Positions 19,008 through 29,700 of a DNA stretch of 64,000 bases are shown here, piece after piece (the stretch's first letter is position 1; each line of letters starts with the position of its first letter). The position numbers and the translations under genes were made by a program. A model generated the notes under the pieces. It was not told the origin of the DNA. It was given only the letters and a program-made list of their open reading frames with translations, and made no database searches. This stretch comes from Bacteroidales bacterium (GTDB lineage Bacteria; Bacteroidota; Bacteroidia; Bacteroidales; UBA932), in contig JAGAIM010000104.1 in assembly GCA_017626555.1 (NCBI GenBank), positions 62,001 to 126,000 on the forward strand. The letters are read 5' to 3'.

Positions 19008-19104
19008 GGGAAAGCGATATACATCGCACCGCTACGACCTCCTACCCTTGCTGCGGTCAAGCCCTGGGGGAATTCAGAGGGAGCTGGTCGTGTATGACTT
19101 TCCC
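19008..19104 (-). ncRNA. ffs: Signal recognition particle RNA (small bacterial type)
   Basis: The minus-strand RNA folds into one long interrupted hairpin. GGGAAAG at the 5' end (19098-19104) pairs with CTTTCCC (19008-19014), then CATACA with TGTATAT, then CGACC with GGTCG. The apical part carries the SRP-type conserved CAGGG and GCAGCAAGGGTAGG strands that bind Ffh. A T run follows the closing stem, and a consensus promoter lies exactly upstream. About 97 nucleotides fits the small, Alu-less SRP RNA. The RNA works with Ffh in co-translational membrane targeting. Confidence 0.88.
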
Positions 19105-19109
19105 GGATG

Positions 19110-19140
19110 CAAAGGTAGTGATTTTTTCTTGACGTGCAAA
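19110..19140 (-). promoter_or_regulatory. Promoter of the SRP RNA
   Basis: On the minus strand TTTG (19137-19140), 19 bp, then TACCTTTG (19110-19117) is a full match to the Bacteroidota consensus. It ends six bases before the predicted RNA 5' end, which gives an internal calibration of where transcription starts relative to the box. Confidence 0.8.
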
Positions 19141-19254
19141 AATCTTTTGACTTTTTGCCTATATGCTTCCCCATTGGCATAATATCTGATATACCTTGTA
19201 GCAATCCGGCGTTTCAAACGTCTGATATTATAAAACGACTAAACGAACATACAA

Positions 19255-22149
19255 ATGAAACGAATCCTTACTCTGCTGTGCCTTACAGTAGCGGCACTTC
19301 CATTGTTTGCGCAAAGGACTATCTCGTATGATATGATCCAGCGCAACCGCAATCTCAAAGTAAAACTCACTCTCGTTGATTCCAAGACATCCGAACCGAT
19401 AAGTTGGGCATCGGTATATCTGATCCCGGACAGAGACACCACAATCACACATTTTGCCCTTTCTGACGACAAAGGAGACGTTCTCATCGAAGAAGTCCCT
19501 ACCGGAAAATACGAACTGAATGCTGAAATGATCGGCTATCTGCCATATAAGAAGGTTTATACGTTCAAAGGATGGGAATATGATGCCGGTATAATAAAGA
19601 TGGAAGAGAATCCGGAATATATCGACGCTGCGACTGTATCGGCAGTCGGGAATGCCATTACTATCAAGAAAGATACGATCGAATTCAACGCATCGTCATT
19701 CAAGGTGGGAGAAAACGCTATGCTGGAAGACCTGATCAAGAAGATGCCTGGAATGGAAGTGAGTGATGACGGAACGGTAACTCTGAACGGAGAAAAGATC
19801 GACAAGATCACCGTGGGCGGAAAGACTTTCTTTTTCAACGACCCCACTGCGGCCTTGAAGAACCTTCCTGCCAAAATCGTTGACAAGATCAAGGTGGTGG
19901 ACAAGACAAAGGATGAAGCAGAAGTCAAAGGCATCGTGACCAAAGACGATAAGGAGAAGGTGATGGATGTGGAATTGAAGGAAGAGTTCACCAAAGGATG
20001 GTATGGAAACGCCAGACTTGGAGCAGGCTCCACCCTCACTCCTAAGACTGATGATAATCTAATAGATGACAGAGGACTCCTTTACAACGGCAATGCAATG
20101 GTGACTGGCTACACGGAAAAGGATCAGATAGTTTTCATAGGTAATGCCTACAATGCACTGGAACCGGGAGCCGGGACTGTGACCTATTATACTGGTAATG
20201 AAGATCCTGACCAGGATTTCAACAGCATCGGCGGACTTGACAGAAATGCCAAGGCCGGAATCAATTACAATACTGAAAGGATAAAAGGTACTGAAACAAA
20301 TCTATCTGTAACTTACGACAATAATGGCAAAATCTCAAGCCAGAAATCATTCAGAACCACATTTCAGCCGGACAGTCCCGATATATTCACCGACAGGGCA
20401 CATAATGCCCGAGGAACGCAGAACAAAGTTGGAGGCACAGTAAACATTCAGTCTAAAAAGAACGACAAATATCACTTTAATTTCAGGCAGACGGCCGGCT
20501 TCGGCACTGAAAGCATTGCATCAGAAAATGCATCAACAACTAGAAACGCCTCTGACACACTCAACAGATCGATATCATCCTCATCGTCATCCGCAAGAAA
20601 ATTCGATGCTGAGGGATTGCTTTACGGAGGATTCAAGAAACTGGGAAAGGAAAGAAGAACCCTTTCGGCCGCATTCTTTTATAATTTCAACAATACCGAC
20701 AAAGATATACTTGAATTATCTGAAGTCAGTCTGAAAGGACAGAATACAGTAAAAAACCTTACATACGATGCGGACAGGAAGAGATATTCCCTTAACGGCT
20801 CCATTTCATATAGTGAGCCGATAGGTGAAAGATGGACAATGCAGGCTGGTGTAGGTACGGTGTATTCCGTTTCTGAATACTCAAAGAATGCCAGCAATCC
20901 GGACGGCACTCGAAACGATTACTACTCATCGGTTTCCGATAGTTATTATACCGAAAATATAGGAACCGTATTGGGACAATGGAAGAATGACACATCAAGC
21001 ATACAGTTCGGACTCAGAGCCAGTCTTATAAAGAATGAAGTTAGAGCCGAATCCTTAGGGATAAAGACAGTGACCGGCAGGGATGAATGGCTGTTCAACT
21101 GGTCACCGTTCGTTAGTTACCAATACGAAAAGAACACAACCAACATTTATGCAGGATATTACGGATTCGCAGGGCAACCGTCATCCTCAATGCTCAATCC
21201 TGTGCTCGACATATCGGATCCGATACAGATAAGTGCAGGTAACATCTATCTCAGACCTTCATACGACCACGGTCTGTATTCATCGTTCACAACCAACAAC
21301 AGAGAGACATTCTCATTCCTCAATGTATTTGTCAATGCATCATTGACCACAAGAAGTACGGTATATGCAAGTTGGACCGACAGCGACGGAATCAGATATG
21401 CTGTGCCTGTGAATTCTGAAAAGCCTCAAAGTTCCGGAGCCGTTTACACATCATACAACAGACCGTTCGGAAAGGACAGGAAGTTCACATTTACAGCATC
21501 AGGGCGCATAACATATTCAAACTCTTACAGTTACCAGGCTACTTCCCGTCACGAAGGTCTGGACATACAGTCTTTCGACTATAATGAATTTATGAAAGAT
21601 TTCTGGGGTGATGCAAACGGCAACCGCTTCTACAGCGGAGAGAGCGGATTTGCAGAAAGCCGCACCGGCACTGCAGACTGGGGGCTTTCAGCAAGTCTGA
21701 AATACAGCATCGACAAACTGGATATCACTGCAGGAGGATCAACATCCAACAAAATCACAAAATATTCACTCGATCCTTCAGCCGATATGAATACCTGGAA
21801 CAGCAGAGTATATGCGAACATACTCTTCCAACCGGGTAAAGGATGGGAAATCGGTAGCGATCTTGCCTATCGTTTCTACAACGGATACAGCACCGGATTC
21901 GGCACACCTGAGTGGATGTGGAATATGAGCATCAGCAAAAGCATCAAGGGAGTGACTCTGAGCCTTAAGGCAGAGGATATCCTCAACCAGACAAGAAGTC
22001 TGAACCGGATCATATCCGGAGAATACAAAGAAGACGTATATAGTAATGTACTTGGCAGATTCTTCCTATTCAGCGTGTCCTTCAACTTCGGAAAGATGAA
22101 CTCGAAGAAGAACAGCAACGTGGAAAACGCAATGTGGAATATGATGTAG
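19255..22149 (+). CDS. Outer-membrane beta-barrel protein with carboxypeptidase-regulatory-like domain
   Basis: A 964-residue secreted protein. A signal peptide (MKRILTLLCLTVAALPLFAQ) precedes a carboxypeptidase-regulatory-like beta-sandwich (about 35-115), a plug-like region (about 120-240, with LEDLIKKMPGMEV) and a long C-terminal beta-barrel of alternating strands ending in MWNMM. This is the TonB-receptor-related outer-membrane beta-barrel family. No SusD partner is adjacent, so a SusC role is unlikely and the ligand is unknown. Its start lies about 150 bp upstream of the divergent SRP RNA 5' end. Confidence 0.88.
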   Translation: MKRILTLLCLTVAALPLFAQRTISYDMIQRNRNLKVKLTLVDSKTSEPISWASVYLIPDRDTTITHFALSDDKGDVLIEEVPTGKYELNAEMIGYLPYKKVYTFKGWEYDAGIIKMEENPEYIDAATVSAVGNAITIKKDTIEFNASSFKVGENAMLEDLIKKMPGMEVSDDGTVTLNGEKIDKITVGGKTFFFNDPTAALKNLPAKIVDKIKVVDKTKDEAEVKGIVTKDDKEKVMDVELKEEFTKGWYGNARLGAGSTLTPKTDDNLIDDRGLLYNGNAMVTGYTEKDQIVFIGNAYNALEPGAGTVTYYTGNEDPDQDFNSIGGLDRNAKAGINYNTERIKGTETNLSVTYDNNGKISSQKSFRTTFQPDSPDIFTDRAHNARGTQNKVGGTVNIQSKKNDKYHFNFRQTAGFGTESIASENASTTRNASDTLNRSISSSSSSARKFDAEGLLYGGFKKLGKERRTLSAAFFYNFNNTDKDILELSEVSLKGQNTVKNLTYDADRKRYSLNGSISYSEPIGERWTMQAGVGTVYSVSEYSKNASNPDGTRNDYYSSVSDSYYTENIGTVLGQWKNDTSSIQFGLRASLIKNEVRAESLGIKTVTGRDEWLFNWSPFVSYQYEKNTTNIYAGYYGFAGQPSSSMLNPVLDISDPIQISAGNIYLRPSYDHGLYSSFTTNNRETFSFLNVFVNASLTTRSTVYASWTDSDGIRYAVPVNSEKPQSSGAVYTSYNRPFGKDRKFTFTASGRITYSNSYSYQATSRHEGLDIQSFDYNEFMKDFWGDANGNRFYSGESGFAESRTGTADWGLSASLKYSIDKLDITAGGSTSNKITKYSLDPSADMNTWNSRVYANILFQPGKGWEIGSDLAYRFYNGYSTGFGTPEWMWNMSISKSIKGVTLSLKAEDILNQTRSLNRIISGEYKEDVYSNVLGRFFLFSVSFNFGKMNSKKNSNVENAMWNMM

Positions 22150-22163
22150 TGGTACTTTTTCAC

Positions 22164-22171
22164 TATATTTG
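22164..22171 (+). promoter_or_regulatory. -7 box for the small lipoprotein gene
   Basis: TATATTTG lies 39 bp before the ATG at 22211 and just after the stop of the beta-barrel gene. Confidence 0.45.
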
Positions 22172-22210
22172 CGTCATATAGGAAAACATATAAACTCAAT
22201 CATACTGATA

Positions 22211-22597
22211 ATGAAACGAATATTGACAATCATCCTTGCTATTGCAGCCTTGGTTGCCTGCAATCCTGACAACGACAAACTGGAGTTCAATCCTTCGCAA
22301 CTCCCTGGTACGAAATGGGAAGGCGAACTGAAATTATATGAAGGAAACCGCCTGGAGAGCGCATCTACTGTGACACTCCGGTTCGACACCGCAGACTCAG
22401 GAGAATTTTTCCAGAAAAGAAGCGGATCAGGCAACAAAGAGAATTACAGATTCTCTTATACAGCGAAAAACAATATGCTGTCTTTCGACTGCCCAGTCAT
22501 CAGCGGCTCCTGGAGCGTATCAGACTATAATTCCCAGACGATGAAACTTACTTTGGAACCATCAAAGAACGGTGTAATGGTTCTTTCCGTAAAATAG
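22211..22597 (+). CDS. Small lipoprotein of unknown function
   Basis: A 128-residue protein with a lipoprotein signal (MKRILTIILAIAALVAC, lipobox LVAC, Cys17). The mature part is beta-rich (WEGELKLYEGN, TVTLRFDTADSG, LSFDCPVISGSW) and looks like a small beta-barrel or lipocalin-like domain of a kind common in Bacteroidales lipoproteins, without a recognisable binding site. I chose the ATG at 22211 because it begins the signal peptide. It ends two bases before the convergent M64 peptidase gene. Confidence 0.8.
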   Translation: MKRILTIILAIAALVACNPDNDKLEFNPSQLPGTKWEGELKLYEGNRLESASTVTLRFDTADSGEFFQKRSGSGNKENYRFSYTAKNNMLSFDCPVISGSWSVSDYNSQTMKLTLEPSKNGVMVLSVK

Positions 22598-22598
22598 A

Positions 22599-23882
22599 TC
22601 ATTCGGCAGTATAAAACTCGATTATGCGGGCGATGGCTCTCTGACATACAGGGCAGAAACCATCGGCCGCATTTGTTTTCATACGGCAATCAGGGAATGG
22701 TCTGTACACGCCCTTTGACTGATATCCTCCTCCTTCATATACACCAAGGAATGTTTCCTCAGATGTCCCGTCTGCAATATGTTTCCATATATCTCCTTCA
22801 GGCTGTGGGGTCGGAATTGAAATGAACTGAGGCAGCATATCATCCCATTTCGATGAAAAGTCAAACAAAGTAGTAATATTCTGCTCCCAAGGCTCACATT
22901 CAGGATAATAATATTCAACGAACTGATCGTCATAATAATATTCATCCGCAAGGCCGGCAAAACTATGGCCGAATTCGTGAACTACCACAGGCTCGAACGA
23001 AGGATGATGAGCGGTAGTCAAAGTATAGGAGTTGAATATTCCTCCGCCACCGTAAGTATCTGTATTCGCGAGTATTACAATATGTTCATACGGTATCCCA
23101 CAAAGGGCATCGTGCATTTGTCTAAGCCTGAGCGTAGTCAGATACCTGTCCATATAGAATGTATTGAAATGAGATCCAAGCGCAGTTTCCTTCCATACGC
23201 CTTCACCCGGTACACTGACCCCGCTCTCGTTCGAAGGCAGAGCAACTGCTACAAAATTGAATCTGTCAGAATACCTGTCAAATGGTTTATGAGCAAGGAT
23301 GGCATCTATAGCCTTTTTAGCGTCATCATAGAAAACATCCGCTTCAGAGGCAGTATATCCCTCAGCCACGACAGCCACATCGATCTTGTCTGCAGGATCT
23401 CCGCTTTTCAGGATATATCTGTGAGGAGCCAGATCGGGATTGATTTGTCTGATGAGTATGTCCTCCGGATCGACAAGATGACTGAAAGAGGCGGAAACAT
23501 TGCCTTTGAAATCATAAAGTTCGACATTGACGACTGCCGGTCCGGAAGGCATAGGCAGAAGGAATACATTCTCGAACGCCCTGCGCAGACGCGTAGCCTC
23601 TTCCGTTGTCTGCCATTCCTGGAAAAGAGTCGAAAAACTATGACGATACAAGACACGGCCAGTAGCAGCAGCAGTCATACATATCTGCCCGTTGCCCCTG
23701 ACCGGAACATTATCCATATTGCATCTGCGTCCGGCCCATCCGTCAAAGCAGGACATCTCATCCAGAGCAATTTCCTGCGTCTTGTCAGTCCCGGAAAATA
23801 TATAGTCCACCCTGAGAGTCTTGTCCTGAGCCATCAGCCCGAATGCCGATAGCATAAAGCATATAATCAAAAACCTTCTCAT
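22599..23882 (-). CDS. Secreted M64-family metallopeptidase (IgA-peptidase M64)
   Basis: A 427-residue exported zinc peptidase. A signal peptide (MRRFLIICFMLSAFGLMA) leads into an N-terminal beta-sandwich of about 130 residues. The catalytic domain carries the zinc motif HEFGHSFAGLADEY, and four Cys-containing segments lie in the C-terminal part (CRMKTNAADGFCPVC). The family includes a clostridial IgA protease and many gut Bacteroidota proteins of unknown target. An alternative start ten codons upstream (23912) would put extra residues before the signal. Confidence 0.9.
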   Translation of the reverse strand: MRRFLIICFMLSAFGLMAQDKTLRVDYIFSGTDKTQEIALDEMSCFDGWAGRRCNMDNVPVRGNGQICMTAAATGRVLYRHSFSTLFQEWQTTEEATRLRRAFENVFLLPMPSGPAVVNVELYDFKGNVSASFSHLVDPEDILIRQINPDLAPHRYILKSGDPADKIDVAVVAEGYTASEADVFYDDAKKAIDAILAHKPFDRYSDRFNFVAVALPSNESGVSVPGEGVWKETALGSHFNTFYMDRYLTTLRLRQMHDALCGIPYEHIVILANTDTYGGGGIFNSYTLTTAHHPSFEPVVVHEFGHSFAGLADEYYYDDQFVEYYYPECEPWEQNITTLFDFSSKWDDMLPQFISIPTPQPEGDIWKHIADGTSEETFLGVYEGGGYQSKGVYRPFPDCRMKTNAADGFCPVCQRAIARIIEFYTAE

Positions 23883-23994
23883 AACTGCAATCGCTAATTT
23901 CCTATGTATCATCCAATTAACTCATCTGCGTGCTCCCCATAGTGAGGCACGTAATATTCATAACAGACTCACTGCCAGCGGATTAGGCTCTGCA

Positions 23995-25530
23995 CTAAAT
24001 CCTGGCAGCGCAGTTGATTCCATCAAGAGCCGACGACACGATTCCACCGGCATACCCGGCCCCCTCGCCACAAGGATAAAGTCCCGGTACCTGAATATGC
24101 TCCAGAGTCTCCGGGTCACGAGGTATGCGCACCGGTGAGGAAGTACGGGACTCTACTCCAAGAAGAAGAGCATCATTGGTATAATAACCACGCATCTTCT
24201 TGTTACCGATCTCAGGAAAGGCATATTTCAGCCTCAATGAAACGTGCTCGGGTAGAAGTTCGTGAAGAGGGGCATTTGCCGCTCCCGGATGATATGATGT
24301 CTGAGGGAGTCCTGTAGAAGGGATACGTCTGCAGAAGTCCATCATCCTCTGTGCCGGAGCCTTCAGTGAACCTGTGTATTCGAACATTTTCCTTTCCACA
24401 TCCTTCTGGAACTGAAGCAGTGCCAAAGGACCGTGCTGAGCATATTCCGGGAAATCCTCCGGCTCGATCTGAACGACCACTCCGGAATTCGCCCACTTGG
24501 AGTTGCGCTGTGAATTGGACATTCCGTTAAGGACAAGTTCTCCTTCCGCAGTGGCAGCCGGCACCAGTATTCCTCCGGGACACATACAGAACGAGAATAC
24601 TCCCCTGCCTTCGATCTGCGTCACAAAAGAGTATTCGGCGGTAGGCATAAAAGGTTGATACTTACCGTGATACTGTATTTTATTAATCAATGACTGAGGA
24701 TGTTCCACACGCACACCGAGGGCGAATCCCTTGGATTGTATTTCCCATCCCTTCCTGTCGAACATTTCATAAATATCACGTGCGGAGTGACCTGTCGCAA
24801 GGATGACCTTACGTGAAGAATAAATCTGACCGTCCGCAACCGTCACATCAAATGTGCCGTCTCCTTTCTTTGTTATATCAGTCACACGCGAATCAAAATG
24901 ATACTCACCTCCGTGTTCCACTATGCATTTACGAATGTTCTCGACCACCAGTGGAAGCCTGTCGCTACCGATATGAGGGTGTGCATCAATCAATATGGAA
25001 GGATCGGCTCCGAACCTCACCAGTTGATGAAGCACTTCTCTGATATCTCCTCGCTTGGAAGACCGCGTATATAATTTTCCGTCAGAGAATGTACCTGCTC
25101 CTCCTTCTCCGAAACAATAGTTGGAATCAGGATTCACAACACCATCACGAGAGAGTTTGGCCATATCGAATTTCCTCTGATGAACATCCTTGCCCCTCTC
25201 CAGAACAACTGGTCTGAAGCCGTTCATCAGCAGTCTCAGCGACGCGAACATACCAGCAGGTCCTGCACCGATCACTATCACAGGCTCAGAACCGGACACA
25301 TCCTTATATTCATCAAGGACATACTCAGCCATAACCTCGTCTGGCTTGTAAACTTCTATCCTGTAACGGTATAGAATATCGTTCCTGGCATCTATGGAAC
25401 GACGCATTATACGATATCTTATCTGCTGCTTCATCTTAGGAGACACGCCAAGAGCCTTTACAGCCGCTGTCTGAATCTCATCTGATGTAAGTTCTTTTCC
25501 CAATTTGGAAGTTACTTCGATTTCTTTCAT
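23995..25530 (-). CDS. Uncharacterised FAD-dependent dehydrogenase (COG2509 type)
   Basis: A 511-residue flavoprotein. About 90 N-terminal residues form a small domain (ending YVLDEYKDV), followed by the FAD dinucleotide motif VIVIGAGPAGMFAS. The family segment CFGEGGAGTFSDGKLYTR and the C-terminal PCGEGAGYAGGIVSSALDG are intact. The reaction of this family is not established. It lies downstream of tsaD on the same strand (48-bp gap) and may be read with it. Confidence 0.88.
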   Translation of the reverse strand: MKEIEVTSKLGKELTSDEIQTAAVKALGVSPKMKQQIRYRIMRRSIDARNDILYRYRIEVYKPDEVMAEYVLDEYKDVSGSEPVIVIGAGPAGMFASLRLLMNGFRPVVLERGKDVHQRKFDMAKLSRDGVVNPDSNYCFGEGGAGTFSDGKLYTRSSKRGDIREVLHQLVRFGADPSILIDAHPHIGSDRLPLVVENIRKCIVEHGGEYHFDSRVTDITKKGDGTFDVTVADGQIYSSRKVILATGHSARDIYEMFDRKGWEIQSKGFALGVRVEHPQSLINKIQYHGKYQPFMPTAEYSFVTQIEGRGVFSFCMCPGGILVPAATAEGELVLNGMSNSQRNSKWANSGVVVQIEPEDFPEYAQHGPLALLQFQKDVERKMFEYTGSLKAPAQRMMDFCRRIPSTGLPQTSYHPGAANAPLHELLPEHVSLRLKYAFPEIGNKKMRGYYTNDALLLGVESRTSSPVRIPRDPETLEHIQVPGLYPCGEGAGYAGGIVSSALDGINCAARI

Positions 25531-25578
25531 AATAATTATTATTCAGGTCCTCTTACAGGAGCGGACAACAGGAAGGTT

Positions 25579-26601
25579 TCAGAATTCTGCCAGACGACTG
25601 ACAGGAGCCACATCAAGCGATGCACGTTCACCGTTCATATAGTGGAACCAACCGGCAATCGCTATCATTGCGGCATTGTCTGTGGTGAATTTGAACTCCG
25701 GAAGAAATGTAGTCCATCCCCTCTTGCGTCCTTCTTCCTCAATTCTTGCACGCAGACCGCTGTTTGCCGACACACCTCCTCCAATGGTTATCTGCTTGAT
25801 ACCGGTATGTTTTGCGGCCTTTATCAGTTTATCCATAAGGATATCTATCAGAGCCTTCTGGAAACTAGCACATATATCAGCCTTGTTCTTCTCCATAAAA
25901 TCAGGATCGATAGCGATCTGGTCACGGACAAAATAAAGAAGAGAAGTCTTGATGCCGCTGAAACTGTAATCAAAGCCAGGGATATGCGGCTTTGAAAATT
26001 TATACTTCAACGGATCGCCTTCTTTGGCAAGTCTGTCAACGACAGGTCCTCCCGGATAACCCAGACCCATCATCTTCGAGCACTTGTCGAAGGCCTCACC
26101 TACCGCATCATCGATGGTCTGCCCGAGTATCTCATATTCAAGGGGACTGTTTACGCGCACGATCTGCGAATTGCCTCCAGAGACTAGAAGACACAGGTAA
26201 GGGAACTCCGGATGCCGATTGTCAGCATCATACTGCTTGATGAAATTTGCAAGTATATGTCCTTGAAGATGATTGACTTCCACCAATGGTTTATCCAATG
26301 CCAAAGACAATCCCTTGGCAAATGAGGTTCCGACCAGAAGCGACCCCAGCAGCCCAGGGCCTCTTGTAAAGGCAATGGCGGTTATATCCTCAGCCTTGAT
26401 GCCGGCACGGGATATCGCCTCGCTCACCACCGGAACTATATTCAACTGATGCGCTCTGGAAGCAAGTTCGGGAATGACACCTCCATACGCCTTATGGACA
26501 TCCTGGCTGGCCAGAACATTCGATAAAAGATATCCGTCTTTAATAACGGCTGCGGAAGTATCATCACAGGAAGATTCTATTCCTAATATTATATCTGCCA
26601 T
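25579..26601 (-). CDS. tsaD: tRNA N6-threonylcarbamoyladenosine transferase TsaD
   Basis: A 340-residue ASKHA-fold enzyme that transfers the threonylcarbamoyl group to A37 of ANN-decoding tRNAs together with TsaB and TsaE. The N-terminus ILGIESSCDDTSAAV, the metal-binding HLQGH and the nucleotide-site VSGGNSQIV and GGGVSANSGLR motifs are present. Length is typical. MtaB, which further modifies t6A, is encoded about 6 kb away on the other strand. Confidence 0.97.
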   Translation of the reverse strand: MADIILGIESSCDDTSAAVIKDGYLLSNVLASQDVHKAYGGVIPELASRAHQLNIVPVVSEAISRAGIKAEDITAIAFTRGPGLLGSLLVGTSFAKGLSLALDKPLVEVNHLQGHILANFIKQYDADNRHPEFPYLCLLVSGGNSQIVRVNSPLEYEILGQTIDDAVGEAFDKCSKMMGLGYPGGPVVDRLAKEGDPLKYKFSKPHIPGFDYSFSGIKTSLLYFVRDQIAIDPDFMEKNKADICASFQKALIDILMDKLIKAAKHTGIKQITIGGGVSANSGLRARIEEEGRKRGWTTFLPEFKFTTDNAAMIAIAGWFHYMNGERASLDVAPVSRLAEF

Positions 26602-26687
26602 ACAATTACATTTTCACAATCCTGTATCCACCGCGAACAAACGCAGGGACGGAAAGAAAGGCACACTATATGCTATCTTTCCGATGG

Positions 26688-26695
26688 CAAAAATA
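26688..26695 (-). promoter_or_regulatory. Candidate -7 box for tsaD
   Basis: TATTTTTG on the minus strand, 86 bp before the tsaD start. The match to TAnnTTTG is good but the leader would be long. Confidence 0.35.
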
Positions 26696-26719
26696 CGGAT
26701 TTTATTCGATATTTTTTAT

Positions 26720-26727
26720 TAATTTTG
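26720..26727 (+). promoter_or_regulatory. -7-like box at the tamB start
   Basis: TAATTTTG matches TAnnTTTG but ends only four bases before the TTG start codon of the tamB-like gene, so transcription from it would begin at or just inside the coding region. Confidence 0.35.
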
Positions 26728-26731
26728 CAAG

Positions 26732-29700
26732 TTGGACCATCAAATAGCAACAATTATCAAAAAGGCTCTGAAAATATTCTGGCTTACCGTCGTAGCAATC
26801 GCGGCTGTCCTGTTGGGCACGGCACTGATCATTCAGTTGCCGCAGACACAGACGTTCATAGTAGGAAAAGTCGTCGATAAACTCAACGAACGGCTGGATG
26901 CCGACATATCTTTCGAAAAGATACATTTCAGACCTTTCAAGACTCTGCTTTTAAAGAATGTAACGATCATTGACAGAAACCCCTCTTTCGATGCTTCCGA
27001 TTCCTCCAAAGTACGGGTTGACACATTCTTCCGTGCGGAATACATCACTGCAGAATTCACCTTTGAAGGATTAGTCAGACAACAAGGCATCCATCTGGAC
27101 GAGGCAGTCATTACAAATGCGCAGATGAACCTCGTACTTGAAGACAAACCGGATGCCGGTGACGGAGACACTTCCACAGACAATCTTTCAAGAATATTCA
27201 GGCTCAAGAAGCCGGAGACACCAAAGCGCAGCGAAAAGGAAATATTCCACATCAAGGACGTACAGATCAGGAATATGGGCTTTTCGATGAAAAATTACGG
27301 AGCCGACAAAATCCCTTACCACGGAGGCATAAACTGGGATGATCTCGATATCAAGGACATAAACATCACAGCAAACGAACTGCAATTCAAGGCCGGGATT
27401 ATGTCCGGAACAGCAGAGCATCTTTCGTTCCGGGAAAAAAGCGGATACCGCACCGAATTTATGAGTGGAAGCGCTCGTGTCGGCAGGGGCAAGACAATCG
27501 TAGAACACTTGACTCTGGACGATCCCTGGTCTGAATTATATATGCCGCTATATATGATGAGTTATGAGAATGTCAAGGCTTTTTCTGACTTTATCAGTCG
27601 AGTGAAGATTGACGGAATCATAGACGACAGTACACTGGATTTCACGACATTGACATACTTTGCTCCGCAACTCAAGGGCAACAATCTCAGAGCACGGATT
27701 TCCGGAAAAGTTTCGGGATATGTCGATGACTTCGACATAATGAACCTTAATATCGCAACATATCCGGGAGGATTCTCCGGAAGAGTCAGCGGCAATATGA
27801 AAGGCATTCCGGACATTGAGAACACGAGCATAGATGCCAAAGTGAGCGGTTTGAACTTCACCACAGAAGGGCTCGGACGCTTCATGAGCGGATGGATGAG
27901 TGAAGGTGAGGCTGATTTCAGCAGATTTGCTAAGGGAATAATCTTTATGGCAGAAGCATCTGCTGCAGGAAAACTGGACAACCTTGACATCAATGCCGGC
28001 ATCAATTCCTTCATCGGAAGCATCGCAGCCGACCTGAATATTTCGGGTATCATCTCAGAGAAGAATCCGCTAAGTATCAGAGGAAAGGCAAGAACAGACG
28101 ATTTCGACATCGGTAGAGCTATAGGGTCAGACATATTGGGTCCTCTTACAATGAGTACTACCCTCAAGGCAAGCCTTGACAAACCTGCATCCGTCAGGAT
28201 TGATTCTCTTAAGATCGACAGATTGAATTTCAACAGATATGATTATCAGAATATTATGGCTGTCGGATCATTATCCGGCAATATGTTCAACGGTACCATC
28301 ATAGCCAGCGATCCGAATCTCAACGCCATTCTGCAAGGTGGCTTCGCATTATCGGCAAAAACCAACAATGCCCGATATCAGTTCTATGCAAATGTTTCAT
28401 ACGCCGACCTGAACGCTCTTAATATCGATAAAAGAGGAAAGTCCAGGCTCCACTTCAGGACAAATGCCAACTTCAGAAAGACCGGCAACGGAAACATTCT
28501 CGGCGACATCGATGTTGCTGATCTTACTGTCACAAACAGGGACAGCACTATGAACATCGGCAATATGAATCTCACTTCACTTAGCAGCGACGATGTGTAT
28601 AAGATGAGGTTCAGATCCCAGTTTGCAGATGCAAGTTTCACCGGAACCGCACCTGTAACAAAATTTGCAAAGGATCTGATATCGCTGACTGCCAAGTGTG
28701 AAATTCCTGCTTTGTTTTCCAATCCGGGCAGCAGTTGGGACGGGAACAGTTATAATGTTGATATATGCACACACGACAGCAGAACCTTCCTTGCATTCAT
28801 AATGCCCGGAGCATATATCCACAGCGGCACTCAGGTGCATCTGGGAATCGACAGCAACGGAAACCTTTCCTCATCGCTAAACTCTCAGAGAATAGCGCTG
28901 AAAGCCAATAACTTCCAACATCTGAAGGCAGAATTTGACAACAATGAAAGCACCTTCAAGGGAGAAATATCATCTTCAGAAGCAGAACTTGCCGGATTTG
29001 CCCTTAATGACAATCATCTTAAGTTCCTCGCTGACGACAACCATATCGGACTCAGTTATTCATACGACAACCACAGTGATATGGAAAACAGAGGTGAACT
29101 GGTTATCAACGGCAGCCTCTCCAGAGAAGATGATATACTTAATGTAGGCATTACCCTATTGCCATCGACTTTGTATTTCAACTCTGAAGAATGGAACATC
29201 CTGCCTTCAAATTTAAGGATCAGGGATAAAGACATCATCATCGACTCATTCGAAGCGGTGAACGGAGATCAGAGATTATACGCATACGGTAAGACCTCGC
29301 AGACCAGGACAGACACATTGACATTCGGCCTCGACAGATTCAATCTGGCTGCAATAGCCCCGATCGTGGGGCAGCAACTTGGCCTCAGAGGAATTGCTAC
29401 CGGAAATGTAGAAATAACTTCTCCTGTCAATTCCAAAGGACTTCTTGCAGATATTTTATGCGATTCCACATTCATTGCAGGCGAGCCATTGGGAACTGTT
29501 ACAATAGGAAGCACGTGGGATGAAGAATTTGAAAGATTCAACATTTCAGCAAGAAATCTCTACAACGGGAAGAAGAATCTCGATGCTTTTGCCCGATATA
29601 CTCCAAAGACCAGGATGCTCGATGCCGATCTCATTCTGGACAGCCTCAACATAAAGTACGCAGAACCTTTTCTTACAGATGTATTCAGCGAGATGAGTGG

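Noticed and set aside
22965-23852. A 295-codon open frame on the plus strand
   Set aside because: Antisense to the M64 peptidase, which has a complete zinc motif and signal peptide.
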